64,000 nt of DNA, taken from the NCBI RefSeq assembly GCF_000236585.1, contig NC_017278.1, positions 248,001 to 312,000 of the forward strand, written 5' to 3'. Both the position numbers and the translations under genes were made by a program. Position 1 is the stretch's first letter. The number at the start of each line of letters is the position of its first letter. Of the stretch, positions 8,084 to 16,740 are shown piece by piece. A model generated the notes under the pieces. The model worked only from the letters and a program-made list of their open reading frames with translations, did not search any database and had not been told where the DNA came from. This DNA comes from Thermus sp. CCB_US3_UF1 (GTDB taxonomy: Bacteria > Deinococcota > Deinococci > Deinococcales > Thermaceae).

Positions 8084-9261
8084 GTTTCAAACCCTCATAG
8101 GTACGGTCAGAACTCGGGTTCCTGGACGGGCATACTTCACCCCCATCCTGTCGTTTCAAACCCTCATAGGTACGGTCAGAACCAACGGACACTACCTTGC
8201 CGACGCCCTGGAAGCAGGGTTTCAAACCCTCATAGGTACGGTCAGAACGAAAGGGGGCGGTACATGGTGTCGCCGTACCTAGCCGCGTTTCAAACCCTCA
8301 TAGGTACGGTCAGAACCCTCCGGAGGCTCGCCAGCCTCCGCCCCACTATTTCGGGGTTTCAAACCCTCATAGGTACGGTCAGAACCTGCGGGACTTCCAC
8401 ACCACCCCCCGGTCCAAGAGCCGCCCGTTTCAAACCCTCATAGGTACGGTCAGAACGGCTAGGGCGGCCATAGTTTTGGGGGCGGGCTCAGTGCCGTTTC
8501 AAACCCTCATAGGTACGGTCAGAACAAGGCCCCCAAGGCCAAGGCGGCCCCGGGGGAGGTGTTTCAAACCCTCATAGGTACGGTCAGAACCTTTCAATGA
8601 AAATAAAGCTAGATTTGCATTAAGGTGTTTCAAACCCTCATAGGTACGGTCAGAACAAGCGTGCGTTTACCCATATGATATCAGCTTTTGCCTGTTTCAA
8701 ACCCTCATAGGTACGGTCAGAACATGTTGAAGCATGCTATCCAAAGCATGCTTCAGTAGTTTCAAACCCTCATAGGTACGGTCAGAACGGGGGGCTTGCG
8801 CTAGGTGGCCCTCATGGGCGATAAAGGGTTTCAAACCCTCATAGGTACGGTCAGAACCAGAGCAGTCCCGTAGCCTATGGCCGCATACCGAAGGTTTCAA
8901 ACCCTCATAGGTACGGTCAGAACGGGGGCGGCCAAGGCCGAGGCCGAGGCCCCCAAGGCGGTGTTTCAAACCCTCATAGGTACGGTCAGAACCGCCACGA
9001 ACTCTATTGGAAACGAACTTTTTGAGGGGTTTCAAACCCTCATAGGTACGGTCAGAACGAGGGTCATGATGATTGAGAAGATTTGGGGCATGCTCGTTTC
9101 AAACCCTCATAGGTACGGTCAGAACAGGGTGGCGGTAGCAGCTTGGGGGTCCATGGCCTCCACGTTTCAAACCCTCATAGGTACGGTCAGAACGAATAGC
9201 CTGCTGGAGTACCAAGAAGATGCGGTTACCGGTTTCAAACCCTCATAGGTACGGTCAGAAC
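8084..9261 (-). CRISPR. CRISPR array 1 (18 repeats, 17 spacers), type I-B associated
   Basis: Eighteen essentially identical 30-bp repeats. On the transcribed (-) strand the repeat reads GTTCTGACCGTACCTATGAG followed by GGTTTGAAAC. Repeats start at 8084, 8153, 8219, 8287, 8356, 8427, 8496, 8561, 8627, 8694, 8759, 8828, 8894, 8963, 9029, 9096, 9164 and 9232. Spacers are about 35-40 nt. The direction is set by the GTTTGAAAC 3' end, matching array 2, and by the leader on the right. Spacers vary from very GC-rich to AT-rich (8591-8626), as expected for targets from several mobile elements. The array is read toward the cmr operon. Confidence 0.98.
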
Positions 9262-9447
9262 AGCAGAAGCTGCCCTCTGGACGAAAGGCTCTCATAAAAA
9301 GTTAATGTTTGTTATCAAGAACCCCTGCGGCTGCAAAGGAAAATATGAGCCGCCTATCGGTATCCTAGGCGGTTTAGGGGTGCTGCGTCAACCCCCCGGG
9401 GGTCAGGGGGTGATTAGGGGTTGGCGCAAATAGGAGCCAAAACAAAT
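9262..9447 (-). promoter_or_regulatory. Leader of CRISPR array 1
   Basis: On the - strand a promoter-like pair TTGACG (9386-9391) and TAGGAT (9362-9367) is spaced by 18 bp. It is preceded by a 32-bp block (9384-9415) identical, in inverted orientation, to the one in the leader of array 2 (17748-17779). Homology continues downstream: AGGCGGCTCA and GCAGGGGTTCTTGA recur in both leaders. The region also holds the 3' flank of cas1, which ends at 9448. Inferred role: transcription of array 1 and recognition by the adaptation complex. Confidence 0.8.
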
Positions 9448-10431
9448 TTAGCGAAACCGGTAAGGGATGTAAGGGTTTTCCTCTATAAGGTGTTTCTCTA
9501 ACTTGTAAAGCTCCAGACGCAAAGTCGTTCGGTAAGAAACGGAACGCTTCAGGGAAAGGTGTCGGTAGGTGGCTTGGAGGCTATTTTCCCATTCCTCTAC
9601 CACCAATCTCTTGCCCGCTTCGGAAAGGAAAACCCCTTGACCCTCCCTGAGGAAATGGCCGGTTTTTATTTGTCCCCGTCGGATCAGTCGGAAGATCATT
9701 CGGTCCACCAGCACTGGCTTGAAGACCTCCGCCACGTCCAGGTTCAGGGAATGGCGACGGTAGTTGGCTTCGTGGAGGAAGCCTATACGGGGATCCAGGT
9801 GGGTTTGGTAAATCTGCGCCAGAATGGCCGTGTAAAGGAGGGTGTTGCCAAAACTCACGAGAGCGTTTACGGGGTCTTTCGGGGGCCTACGGTTGCGCTC
9901 CAGGCTCCACTCTTCCCCAAGCAGTTCGTCCCAAACGGCATAGTAGCTTTCGCGGGCCCGCCCTTCTAGGGCCATCAGTTCTCCTACATGTTGTGCCCCC
10001 TTTACCTGGGACAGGATTTCCCCTATGGTGTCCAAGGCGTCCGAAACCCTTTTCCCCTTTGCTTCTTCTTTCCGTAACAAGCGCCGGATGTTTTCCAGGC
10101 CACCTTCCACAAAGCGCCGGGCCAGGTTTAGGCGACGGTTTGCATCCAGATAGTGTTGGGCTTGGCGCAGGGTAAGGTACCCGCTCAAGAGATGTTCCCT
10201 GGGGTAGAAAGAGCCCACGTAGTAGCCAAAGCGATTGAAAAAGTGCAGAAGGATGCCCTTCTGTGCGGCAAACTCTAAAAATCGCTTGTTCAGGTCTACC
10301 TCTCCGAAGAGGTAAAGCTCGGAAACCTGTTCCACTGGAAGATGGCGCTTGCGATCCTCGGTCTCCAGAACAAGGGTGTTGGCCAAGCGGCTCAGTCGCC
10401 CGGAGGAAAAGATGTACACGGGCTTAGGCAT
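9448..10431 (-). CDS. cas1: CRISPR adaptation integrase Cas1
   Basis: A 327-residue Cas1 of the I-B type, beginning PVYIFSSGRLSRLANTLVLE. The catalytic glutamate lies in LMALEGRARESYYAVW; the histidine and acidic residues lie in IGFLHEANYRRHSLNLDVAEVFKP. Cas1 with Cas2 inserts new spacers at the leader-repeat junction. I use the ATG at 10431, eight bases inside the cas4 reading frame and just after GGAGGA, rather than a codon nine residues upstream. It ends beside the array 1 leader, whereas cas2 lies about 7 kb away beside the other leader. Confidence 0.95.
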   Translation of the reverse strand: MPKPVYIFSSGRLSRLANTLVLETEDRKRHLPVEQVSELYLFGEVDLNKRFLEFAAQKGILLHFFNRFGYYVGSFYPREHLLSGYLTLRQAQHYLDANRRLNLARRFVEGGLENIRRLLRKEEAKGKRVSDALDTIGEILSQVKGAQHVGELMALEGRARESYYAVWDELLGEEWSLERNRRPPKDPVNALVSFGNTLLYTAILAQIYQTHLDPRIGFLHEANYRRHSLNLDVAEVFKPVLVDRMIFRLIRRGQIKTGHFLREGQGVFLSEAGKRLVVEEWENSLQATYRHLSLKRSVSYRTTLRLELYKLEKHLIEENPYIPYRFR

Positions 10432-10945
10432 CTTCCTCCTCCGCAAAACAGAACTCAAGGTAAGCGCATGCCCGGCATGCCGGAATCCTTCGGGCAGGAG
10501 GGGGTTTTTCTTGCTGAAGGAGTTCCTTGAGCCTCCTTTCGGTTTCCCGCACCTTGGCTTCCAGCTCGGGGGTTAGCTTCACCCTTTCCACCAGCCGTTC
10601 CTACGGATAGCGCAGCTCCCCCTCGGCCTCGAGGCCCACTTCCCTCAGGCGAAGGAGGTAGTACCCGAGCTGGAGCAGGTGGGCCTCCTTGGAGCCCGAG
10701 CGGCGTTTGACCTCGGCCACCACCAGGGTTCCCCCTCTACCCATAAGGAGGTCCATGCGGATGCCGGGGAGGGCTACCTCCTTGCGGGCCTCGGGGTAGG
10801 CTGTCTGCTGGAGGAGTCGGCCCAGGGCCAGGAGTTCATGGTCGGGATAGGGCTCCAAGGCATGCCCCATGAGCCAGGCCTCCCGGGGGCATATGGCGTA
10901 GTACCAGAACAGGGTGGCCGTCAGAGGAACTGTTCCATCTCCCAT
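10424..10945 (-). pseudogene. cas4: cas4 interrupted by an in-frame TAG (10601-10603)
   Basis: The frame from ATG 10945 encodes a Cas4 N-terminal part of 114 residues (LFWYYAICPREAWLMGH with the first Fe-S cysteine, RMDLLMGR and VVAEVKRR nuclease motifs) and ends GELRYP-TAG. The same frame continues with no shift for 58 more residues: ERLVERVKLTPELEAKVRET, then PACRACAYLEFC, the three C-terminal Fe-S cysteines, ending TAA at 10424 inside cas1. Cas4 normally has a lysine or similar residue at the stop position, so one base change (for example AAG to TAG) explains it. The product would lack three of four cluster cysteines. It overlaps cas3 by 25 bases. Confidence 0.88.
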
Positions 10946-13158
10946 AGGAAGCCCATCTCCTCATCGTAGAAGTCCGCAACAGCTTCCCTAGGCACGTGCC
11001 GCCATTCCTCCCGCCCCAGAAGGGGTGGGGGTAGGTTTTTCAGCGCCCGCTGCAGGAGAGGGGAAACCGTGTAGCCTTGGATCCTGGCCAGGAGGGGCCG
11101 TAGGCGCTTGCGCCGCTCCCCGGGATCCTTGAGGGTCAGGGCCCCCTCCAGCTCCCCTAGGAGCCGGGTTGCCTCCTGGTCCCACTCGATGAAGATGGGG
11201 ATGGAAGGCGCTTCCTCAATGAGGGTGAAGCGGAGCTGGCTGTAGTCCAGTCGGGCCAACTTGGCCAGCAGGTCCTGACCCTTGGCCTGGCTGATGCCCT
11301 CTTCCACCAGGCGGTAGTACTGGGGGAGGAGGGCATAGGCCTCCAAGTCCCAAAGCCCTTCGGCAAGCCGGGGGCCCAGCACCCGTCGGCTACGGTCCAG
11401 GAGGATCGTGCCGTAGACCCGTCTTCCCCCGTCTCCCTCGAGGTCCAAAACCCAGAGCCTCCCCTCCCCCAAGGCGCTCCGGTTCACCCTCCCCGCCACC
11501 TGGAGGATGCTTTCCATGGGGGCGAAGGCCCGGTAGCCCTCTTGGAAGTCCAGGTCCACCCCGGCCTCCACCACCTGGGTGGCCACCAGGGTGAGGGGTT
11601 GCCCCTCTTGGAGCTTGGCCCGGATCTCCCCCAAGCGGGCCTTCCGGTGCTTGGGAATGATGTGGCTGGTGAGGAGGTAGAGATGGGGAAGCCCTTCCTC
11701 CCTGAGGAAGCGGTAGAGGGATATGGCCTCCCGCACCGTGTTCACCACCACCAGGCGGCTTTTGGGGCCTTCCTGGAGCAGGGCCTGCCCAAGCTCCTCT
11801 AGGGTGCGGGCCCCGTGCCAGGCCAGGCGCACCCGCCGGGGGTAGGAGGGGAGATGGGGCGCCACCTCCTGGCCCTTCACCAGGCCGGGCTGGGTGGCGG
11901 TCATGCTGATCACCGTCATCTGGCCTGGAAGTTGCCTAAGGAGCTCCCCCAGAAAGGGCCAAAGCTCCGCGGGCAAGGTTTGCACCTCGTCCAGGATGAG
12001 GATGGCCCCCTTGGCCAGGGCGTGAAGGGGGCGCAGGGCGCTCCCTGGGCCCACCAGGGTAGGGAAGAGCTGGTGGAAGGTGGTCACCACCACCTCCGCA
12101 TCCCAGGTCTCCTGCAGGAGGAGGGCTTCCTCCACCGACCCCTCTTCCTCGCGCGCCAGGGCCAGATGGTGGTGGACCAAAAGGTGCTCCTCGGGCTTCA
12201 GGCCCGCGGCCTGGAGGACCCCCCGGGCCTCCTCCTCCACCTGGTCGGCGATGGCGATGTAGGGTAGGGCGTAGACCACCTTGGGGCGGAAGCCCCTTTC
12301 CCTGTGGACCCGCTCCCTCAAGGCCAGGGCGAAGCGGAGGGCTGCCAGGGTCTTTCCCGCCCCCGTGGGGGCGGTGAGGGTGAGCCGGGCGGGGAAGACC
12401 CTCTCCAGCGGCCCCTCGAGGACCTCCCCCACCCCCCGGAAAAGGGCCTCCCGTTGGGGGGATAGGGGCGTGGGGCGGGACTTGCGGGCCAGGTGGGCTT
12501 CCGCCGCCTCAGGGGGGATAGGGATCCCCTCCCCTTTAGGGGGAGCCTGGCCGGCCAGCCTCCGGTCCGCGTCCAAGAGGGCGGAGTAGAGAAGGGCCAG
12601 GCGGTAGTGCAGCCCCAGGTCCCGGCCCTCCCGGTCCAGGAGGGCATCGGCCTCCCGGGCCAAGCGCTCGGCCTCCTCCCACGCCCCTTCCCCGAGAAAG
12701 GCTTCGGGCGGGGGTAGGCCGAGGTCCGCCACCAGGGCGGGGAAGAGGGGGCTTTCCTGGAGGGCCCGGATCTGTTTGGGCAGGATTTTCCACGCCTTTT
12801 CTGAGGCTTGCCTTGGCCCCAGGGGGATCCGCTCCCACGGGGTCTTGAGGGAGCCGTGGTGCTCCAAGACCGCCAGGAAAAGGAGGAGGCTTTTCTCCCC
12901 CATACCCCTTTGGCGGGCGGTCCAGGCGGCGTAGAGGGCCCCCAAGAGGGCGTGCCAGGTGAGGGGGTCCCCCTTGGCCCGTTGCCCGGCCAGCATTTCC
13001 TGGAAGTAGGGCGTGGCCTTGCCCAGATCGTGGCAGAGGCCGGCCAGCCTGCCCTCCTCCCCCAGTCCTAGGGGGGCCAGGTATCCCTCCGCCAGGGCCC
13101 CCACGCCCAAGAGGTGCTCCAAAAGGGGTTCGTCCGGGGAGGTGCGGGCCAGCAGCAT
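10921..13158 (-). CDS. cas3: Type I CRISPR nuclease-helicase Cas3 (HD plus DExH)
   Basis: A 745-residue Cas3 that unwinds and degrades target DNA recruited by Cascade. An N-terminal HD domain carries LLEHLLGVGALAEGYL, GLCHDLGKATPYFQ and WHALLGALYAAW. Helicase motifs follow in order: APTGAGKTLAAL (Walker A), LDEVQTLP (motif II, DEVQ variant), SMTATQP (motif III) and ILQVAGRVNR (motif VI). The start is the ATG at 13158; the longer upstream frame reads through the divergent promoter region and is unlikely. First gene of the leftward cas3-cas4-cas1 operon. Confidence 0.95.
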   Translation of the reverse strand: MLLARTSPDEPLLEHLLGVGALAEGYLAPLGLGEEGRLAGLCHDLGKATPYFQEMLAGQRAKGDPLTWHALLGALYAAWTARQRGMGEKSLLLFLAVLEHHGSLKTPWERIPLGPRQASEKAWKILPKQIRALQESPLFPALVADLGLPPPEAFLGEGAWEEAERLAREADALLDREGRDLGLHYRLALLYSALLDADRRLAGQAPPKGEGIPIPPEAAEAHLARKSRPTPLSPQREALFRGVGEVLEGPLERVFPARLTLTAPTGAGKTLAALRFALALRERVHRERGFRPKVVYALPYIAIADQVEEEARGVLQAAGLKPEEHLLVHHHLALAREEEGSVEEALLLQETWDAEVVVTTFHQLFPTLVGPGSALRPLHALAKGAILILDEVQTLPAELWPFLGELLRQLPGQMTVISMTATQPGLVKGQEVAPHLPSYPRRVRLAWHGARTLEELGQALLQEGPKSRLVVVNTVREAISLYRFLREEGLPHLYLLTSHIIPKHRKARLGEIRAKLQEGQPLTLVATQVVEAGVDLDFQEGYRAFAPMESILQVAGRVNRSALGEGRLWVLDLEGDGGRRVYGTILLDRSRRVLGPRLAEGLWDLEAYALLPQYYRLVEEGISQAKGQDLLAKLARLDYSQLRFTLIEEAPSIPIFIEWDQEATRLLGELEGALTLKDPGERRKRLRPLLARIQGYTVSPLLQRALKNLPPPLLGREEWRHVPREAVADFYDEEMGFLWEMEQFL

Positions 13159-13200
13159 CGTTAGACCCCAGCATAGGTTCGGTGGTATCTTGGAAGCAAG
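13159..13200. promoter_or_regulatory. Divergent cas3 / cas6 promoter region
   Basis: Only 42 bp separate the two start codons. For cas3 a TTGCTT (13194-13199 on the - strand) and TATGCT (13170-13175) lie 18 bp apart, leaving a short leader of about 11 nt before the ATG. For cas6 a TATCTT (13186-13191) lies 9 bases before the ATG, with a weak TTAGAC 19 bp upstream. The two promoters would overlap face to face. Read by eye only. Confidence 0.5.
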
Positions 13201-13923
13201 ATGCCTTCGGAGGGAGGTAGGCTTAGCCTTCGCTTTTTCGCCGAGGGGAGGTTGCCCGTAACCTACCGGGAGGGCCTGCAGGCTGCCTTGTACCAGGCCT
13301 TGCCCCTGCCCCTGGGCCAAAGGCTCCACGACGGGGGCTTGCTGGAAGGCCATAGGCCCCTAAAGCTTTTCGTCTTCAGCCGCCTCCAGGGCCTCCTCTA
13401 CCTCAGGGAGGAGAAGGCCTTCCTTGCCCAGGGCGAGCTGGTTCTCCACTTTGCCTCCGCCCTTCCCGAGGTGGTGGAGGGCCTTGCCAAGGGGGTGTGG
13501 GAGCGGGGGGGCCTCGAGGTCCACGGCCTTTTCCTACGCCTTTTGGGCATGGACCTGGACCCCCTGCCTGAGGGGGGGGATCTGGTGGTGGAGGCCCTTT
13601 CTCCCATCACCGCCTACCGCACGGAAGGGGGCAGGACCCTGTACTTCAACCCCCTTAACCGCGAGTTCGCCTTGCTCCTCGAGGCCAACCTGGTCCGCAA
13701 GGCCCAGCTCCTGGGTCTGGAGGCGGGTAGCCTCGCCCTGAAACCTGTGGGTTTCCGACCCCAGCACAAGCGGGTAGAGCGCTATAAGGACACCTGGATT
13801 GAGGGCTGGATGGGGAGGTACCGCCTGGAAGGCTCCCCCCACCTGATCCGCCTGGCCCTCCTGACGGGCCTGGGCGCCAAGAACAGCCAGGGGTTTGGCT
13901 TTGTGCGGGAGGTGAAAGGGTGA
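13201..13923 (+). CDS. cas6: CRISPR repeat endoribonuclease Cas6
   Basis: A 240-residue Cas6, which cuts pre-crRNA within repeats. The C-terminal glycine-rich loop TGLGAKNSQGFGFV is diagnostic. A candidate catalytic histidine lies in the N-terminal QRLHDGGLLEGH region. First gene of the rightward Cascade operon, starting 43 bases from the cas3 start; its TGA overlaps the GTG of cas8b (GTGA at 13920-13923). It likely processes both arrays, whose repeats share the 3' GGGTTTGAAAC. Confidence 0.92.
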   Translation: MPSEGGRLSLRFFAEGRLPVTYREGLQAALYQALPLPLGQRLHDGGLLEGHRPLKLFVFSRLQGLLYLREEKAFLAQGELVLHFASALPEVVEGLAKGVWERGGLEVHGLFLRLLGMDLDPLPEGGDLVVEALSPITAYRTEGGRTLYFNPLNREFALLLEANLVRKAQLLGLEAGSLALKPVGFRPQHKRVERYKDTWIEGWMGRYRLEGSPHLIRLALLTGLGAKNSQGFGFVREVKG

Positions 13924-15791
13924 TCCGGCAACTCCTACGGCTCGGTCAAAGCGGTGGGGAGGGGTTCAGGTTGGAGGACTATGTCCAGCGGGCCTCGGGT
14001 CGCCTCTACCTGTTGGATCTGGACCCACAAAACCGCGTTGCTGGCTTCACCCCCTATGAGCTGGACGAGGAAAAATGCGCCCGCTTCCTCTGGGTGGGGG
14101 ATCCTCCCGCTTCCAACGCTCCTCGGGACCGGGCCACCACCAAGGACCTTCGCTACCTTCTGGGCCAGGTGCCTACCAGGATGGCGGAGCATTCTGGCCT
14201 CAAGTCCCTCCTCCAGGGCTTCCTTTGGGACCCTGGAAAGCCAGGCGGCAAGGCCCGCTACCTCTTGGACCTCCGGGGCTGGCGCCTCCAGGGGGCCAAG
14301 GACGCGGAAGCCCCCCCTTTCCGGATCCAGGGGGGAAGGCTGGAGATGGATGGAACTGCGGAGGGGAAGACCGCAGGGGAGCTGGCGGAAGCCCTAGCCC
14401 AGGTCCTCAGGGCGGCCTACGACATCAGGTCTCCCGAGAAGGGGGGGGTTCTGCTCTTCAGCCTGGCCCTTTCGGGGAAACCCCTGGCCGAGTACCCCGA
14501 GTACGGGGACTACCTCCGCCAAAGGCTTCTGCAGGAACCCTTCGCTGAGGCCCAAATGGGGATATGCCATGGCTGCGGCAGGAAGGATCGGGTTACGGGA
14601 AACTTCTCGGCCTTCCGCCTGAAGTTCTACATCACCGATAAGAAAAGCTTCGCCCCAGGGGTGGATGAGGGGGCCTTCCCCCGGGCTTACGCCCTTTGCC
14701 AAACGTGCTTTGCCGCCTTGGGGGTAGGGGAGCGCCTGGCCTGGGAGCGTCTCAGGCAGAGGTTTCTGGAAAGGGATGTCTTGGTCCTCCCCGAAGCGGA
14801 CTTTCCCCAGGAGAGCCTGGAGCGCCTTCTGGAGCGGTTGGTCGGCCAGGTCCAGGGGCTGGAACGCCTGGAGAGGTGGAAGGATTTTTTGGAGCGCGCC
14901 GCCCACCGGCAGGAGGAGGTCCGGTACCTGGGCTTTTCCCTTCTCTTCTTCCAGCGCGCCCAGGCCGCCACCAAGGCGGAGGAGCTGGTCCTGGAGGTTC
15001 CCCCTTCCCGGGTGGAGGCCATCCTCAAGACCCTGCAGGAAGCCCGGGAGCGCGGCTTTCCCGTGGAGGGTTTAAGGGACTGGCTTTTCCTGATGCCCCT
15101 AAGCCGGGGGCGCAAGGGGGAGATGGGGCAGATGGGCCTCGCCCTGCAGGCCGTTTCCAGGATCTTTCTCCAGCTGCCCCTGTTTCCCAAGGATCTCCTC
15201 CCCCTCTGGCTCAAAACGGCAGAGCGGGTGTACCGTGAGGACGGAACCCTTTACGCCTTGACCCGTTATAGGGCAGGCCAGGGGGTCATCGATCTGGTCA
15301 ACCTGGGAGCGGGCTGGATGTGGGTGTTGCAGCGGCTTGAGGTCTGGGGAGGGAATATGGAGGGAGAGGTCAAGGGTGCCCTGCCTCTAACAGAGGAGGA
15401 AAAGCCCCTTTTTGAGGCCTACGGCTTTGGTGCCTTGAGGGCTGGGCTCTACCTCCTGGGCCAGGCCATGGAGGCCGTGGGCCAGGCCCAGGCTAGGCTT
15501 TCCGAGTATAGGAAAGAACCCCTTTTGGACTCCATCGGTTGGCAGGGGATGAGCCTGGTCCGGGTGCGCCATCTGGTACCGGAGGTGATGGCTAAGGCCA
15601 CCTACTACCTGGAAGGGGACGACCGCACCCGTGTGCTGGACCTTTTGGGTCGGGCCACAGACCTGCTGGAGCGTTCCCGGGAAAGCCTTTCCGAGCGGGA
15701 GGTGCCCTACTACATCCTCATGGGCTATGCCCAGGCCCGGAGCAAAAGGCTACGTTCAGGGAGAAGGGAGGAGGTAACCCATGGTGGCTAA
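13920..15791 (+). CDS. cas8b: Type I-B Cascade large subunit Cas8b (TM1802/Csh1 family)
   Basis: A 623-residue protein with the split zinc-binding module of this family: CHGCGRKDRVTG near residue 218 and CQTCFAALGVG ~45 residues later, separated by a conserved basic/aromatic stretch (RLKFYITDKKSF). In type I-B complexes Cas8b recognises the PAM and helps open the target. It starts at a GTG overlapping the cas6 stop, and its end overlaps the cas7 start by 11 bases. Confidence 0.88.
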   Translation: MIRQLLRLGQSGGEGFRLEDYVQRASGRLYLLDLDPQNRVAGFTPYELDEEKCARFLWVGDPPASNAPRDRATTKDLRYLLGQVPTRMAEHSGLKSLLQGFLWDPGKPGGKARYLLDLRGWRLQGAKDAEAPPFRIQGGRLEMDGTAEGKTAGELAEALAQVLRAAYDIRSPEKGGVLLFSLALSGKPLAEYPEYGDYLRQRLLQEPFAEAQMGICHGCGRKDRVTGNFSAFRLKFYITDKKSFAPGVDEGAFPRAYALCQTCFAALGVGERLAWERLRQRFLERDVLVLPEADFPQESLERLLERLVGQVQGLERLERWKDFLERAAHRQEEVRYLGFSLLFFQRAQAATKAEELVLEVPPSRVEAILKTLQEARERGFPVEGLRDWLFLMPLSRGRKGEMGQMGLALQAVSRIFLQLPLFPKDLLPLWLKTAERVYREDGTLYALTRYRAGQGVIDLVNLGAGWMWVLQRLEVWGGNMEGEVKGALPLTEEEKPLFEAYGFGALRAGLYLLGQAMEAVGQAQARLSEYRKEPLLDSIGWQGMSLVRVRHLVPEVMAKATYYLEGDDRTRVLDLLGRATDLLERSRESLSEREVPYYILMGYAQARSKRLRSGRREEVTHGG

Positions 15792-16740
15792 TGCGGAGAT
15801 CCTCTACCTCTATGAGGCCAAGGACACCAACCCCAACGGGGATCCCGACGCCGAAAACCGTCCCCGCATGGACTACGTGGGGCAACGGCTTCTGGTGAGC
15901 GATGTACGGCTTAAGCGCTACGTGCGGGACTACCTCCTTGCCCGCGGGGAGGATGTATGGGTGCGTTCCCGCGAGGATGGGAGCCGCACGGATGCCGACG
16001 GCAGGCTGGAGGACTTGAAGGGGCTCTACAAGGAAGAAACCGGGCGGGATGCTGGGGCCAAAAAGAAGGACCTGGACCCCGAGTTTCTGGCCTGGTACCT
16101 CAGGCGCCTGAGGGACGTGCGCCTCTTTGGTGCGGTGCTACCCATCAAGGCTGAGGGCGAATCCAAGGGTGGGACAGGGCAGTTTGTGGGGGCCGTGCAG
16201 TTTGATTGGGGCTACTCCCTTCACCCCGTGGAGGTCTACACCGCCACCATCTCCAGCGTCTTTGCTGGGCGCACAGAAGGCGGCAAAGGGGAGCATGGCA
16301 CCTTCGGCAAGGACCACCGCGTTCACTACGCCCTCATTGCTTTTTGGGGCAGGGTTTCCAAGAGGCGTGGGGAGGCGGTAGGCTTGACCTCCGAGGACCT
16401 CGAGGTCCTGGAAAAAGGCCTTCTGGAAGGCCTCTTGGAGGGGGCCACCACCCGAAGCAAGGTGGGCCAGACCCCTAGGCTTTACCTTCGGGTGGACTGG
16501 AAGGAAGGCTTCCGTCCCATGGGGGACCCGCGGGATGGCCTCAGTATACGCCCCGTGGAGGGGAAGGCCCCTGAGGGCATCCGCAGTGTGCGGGACTATG
16601 TGTTGCAGGCCCATGCTCTAAGCGAAAGCCTGAACTCCCTCCGGGAAAGCATCGCTAGGGTGCGGCTTTGGCAGCACCCTGACCTACAGCTCGAGGGTCT
16701 GAACCTGAGCGGCCTCTCCCTGGAGGAGGTGAACCTCTGA
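15781..16740 (+). CDS. cas7: Type I-B Cascade backbone protein Cas7 (Csh2/DevR-like)
   Basis: A 319-residue Cas7 RAMP-fold protein forming the crRNA-binding filament. The N-terminal ILYLYEAKDTNPNGDPDAENRPR is the family signature, and GTFGKDHRVHYALIAFWG lies in the core. A strong GGAGGAGGT ribosome site precedes the ATG within the 3' end of cas8b. Its TGA (16738-16740) overlaps the proposed CTG start of cas5. Confidence 0.93.
   Translation: MVANAEILYLYEAKDTNPNGDPDAENRPRMDYVGQRLLVSDVRLKRYVRDYLLARGEDVWVRSREDGSRTDADGRLEDLKGLYKEETGRDAGAKKKDLDPEFLAWYLRRLRDVRLFGAVLPIKAEGESKGGTGQFVGAVQFDWGYSLHPVEVYTATISSVFAGRTEGGKGEHGTFGKDHRVHYALIAFWGRVSKRRGEAVGLTSEDLEVLEKGLLEGLLEGATTRSKVGQTPRLYLRVDWKEGFRPMGDPRDGLSIRPVEGKAPEGIRSVRDYVLQAHALSESLNSLRESIARVRLWQHPDLQLEGLNLSGLSLEEVNL

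Noticed and set aside
8697-9248. Open frames inside the CRISPR arrays
   Set aside because: They are periodic translations of the repeat (QTLIGTVRT, NRTYKGLK) with no coding signal.
10601-10945. A genuine short 114-residue Cas4
   Set aside because: The conserved C-terminal part with the Fe-S cysteines continues in the same frame directly after the TAG, so an interrupted gene explains it better.
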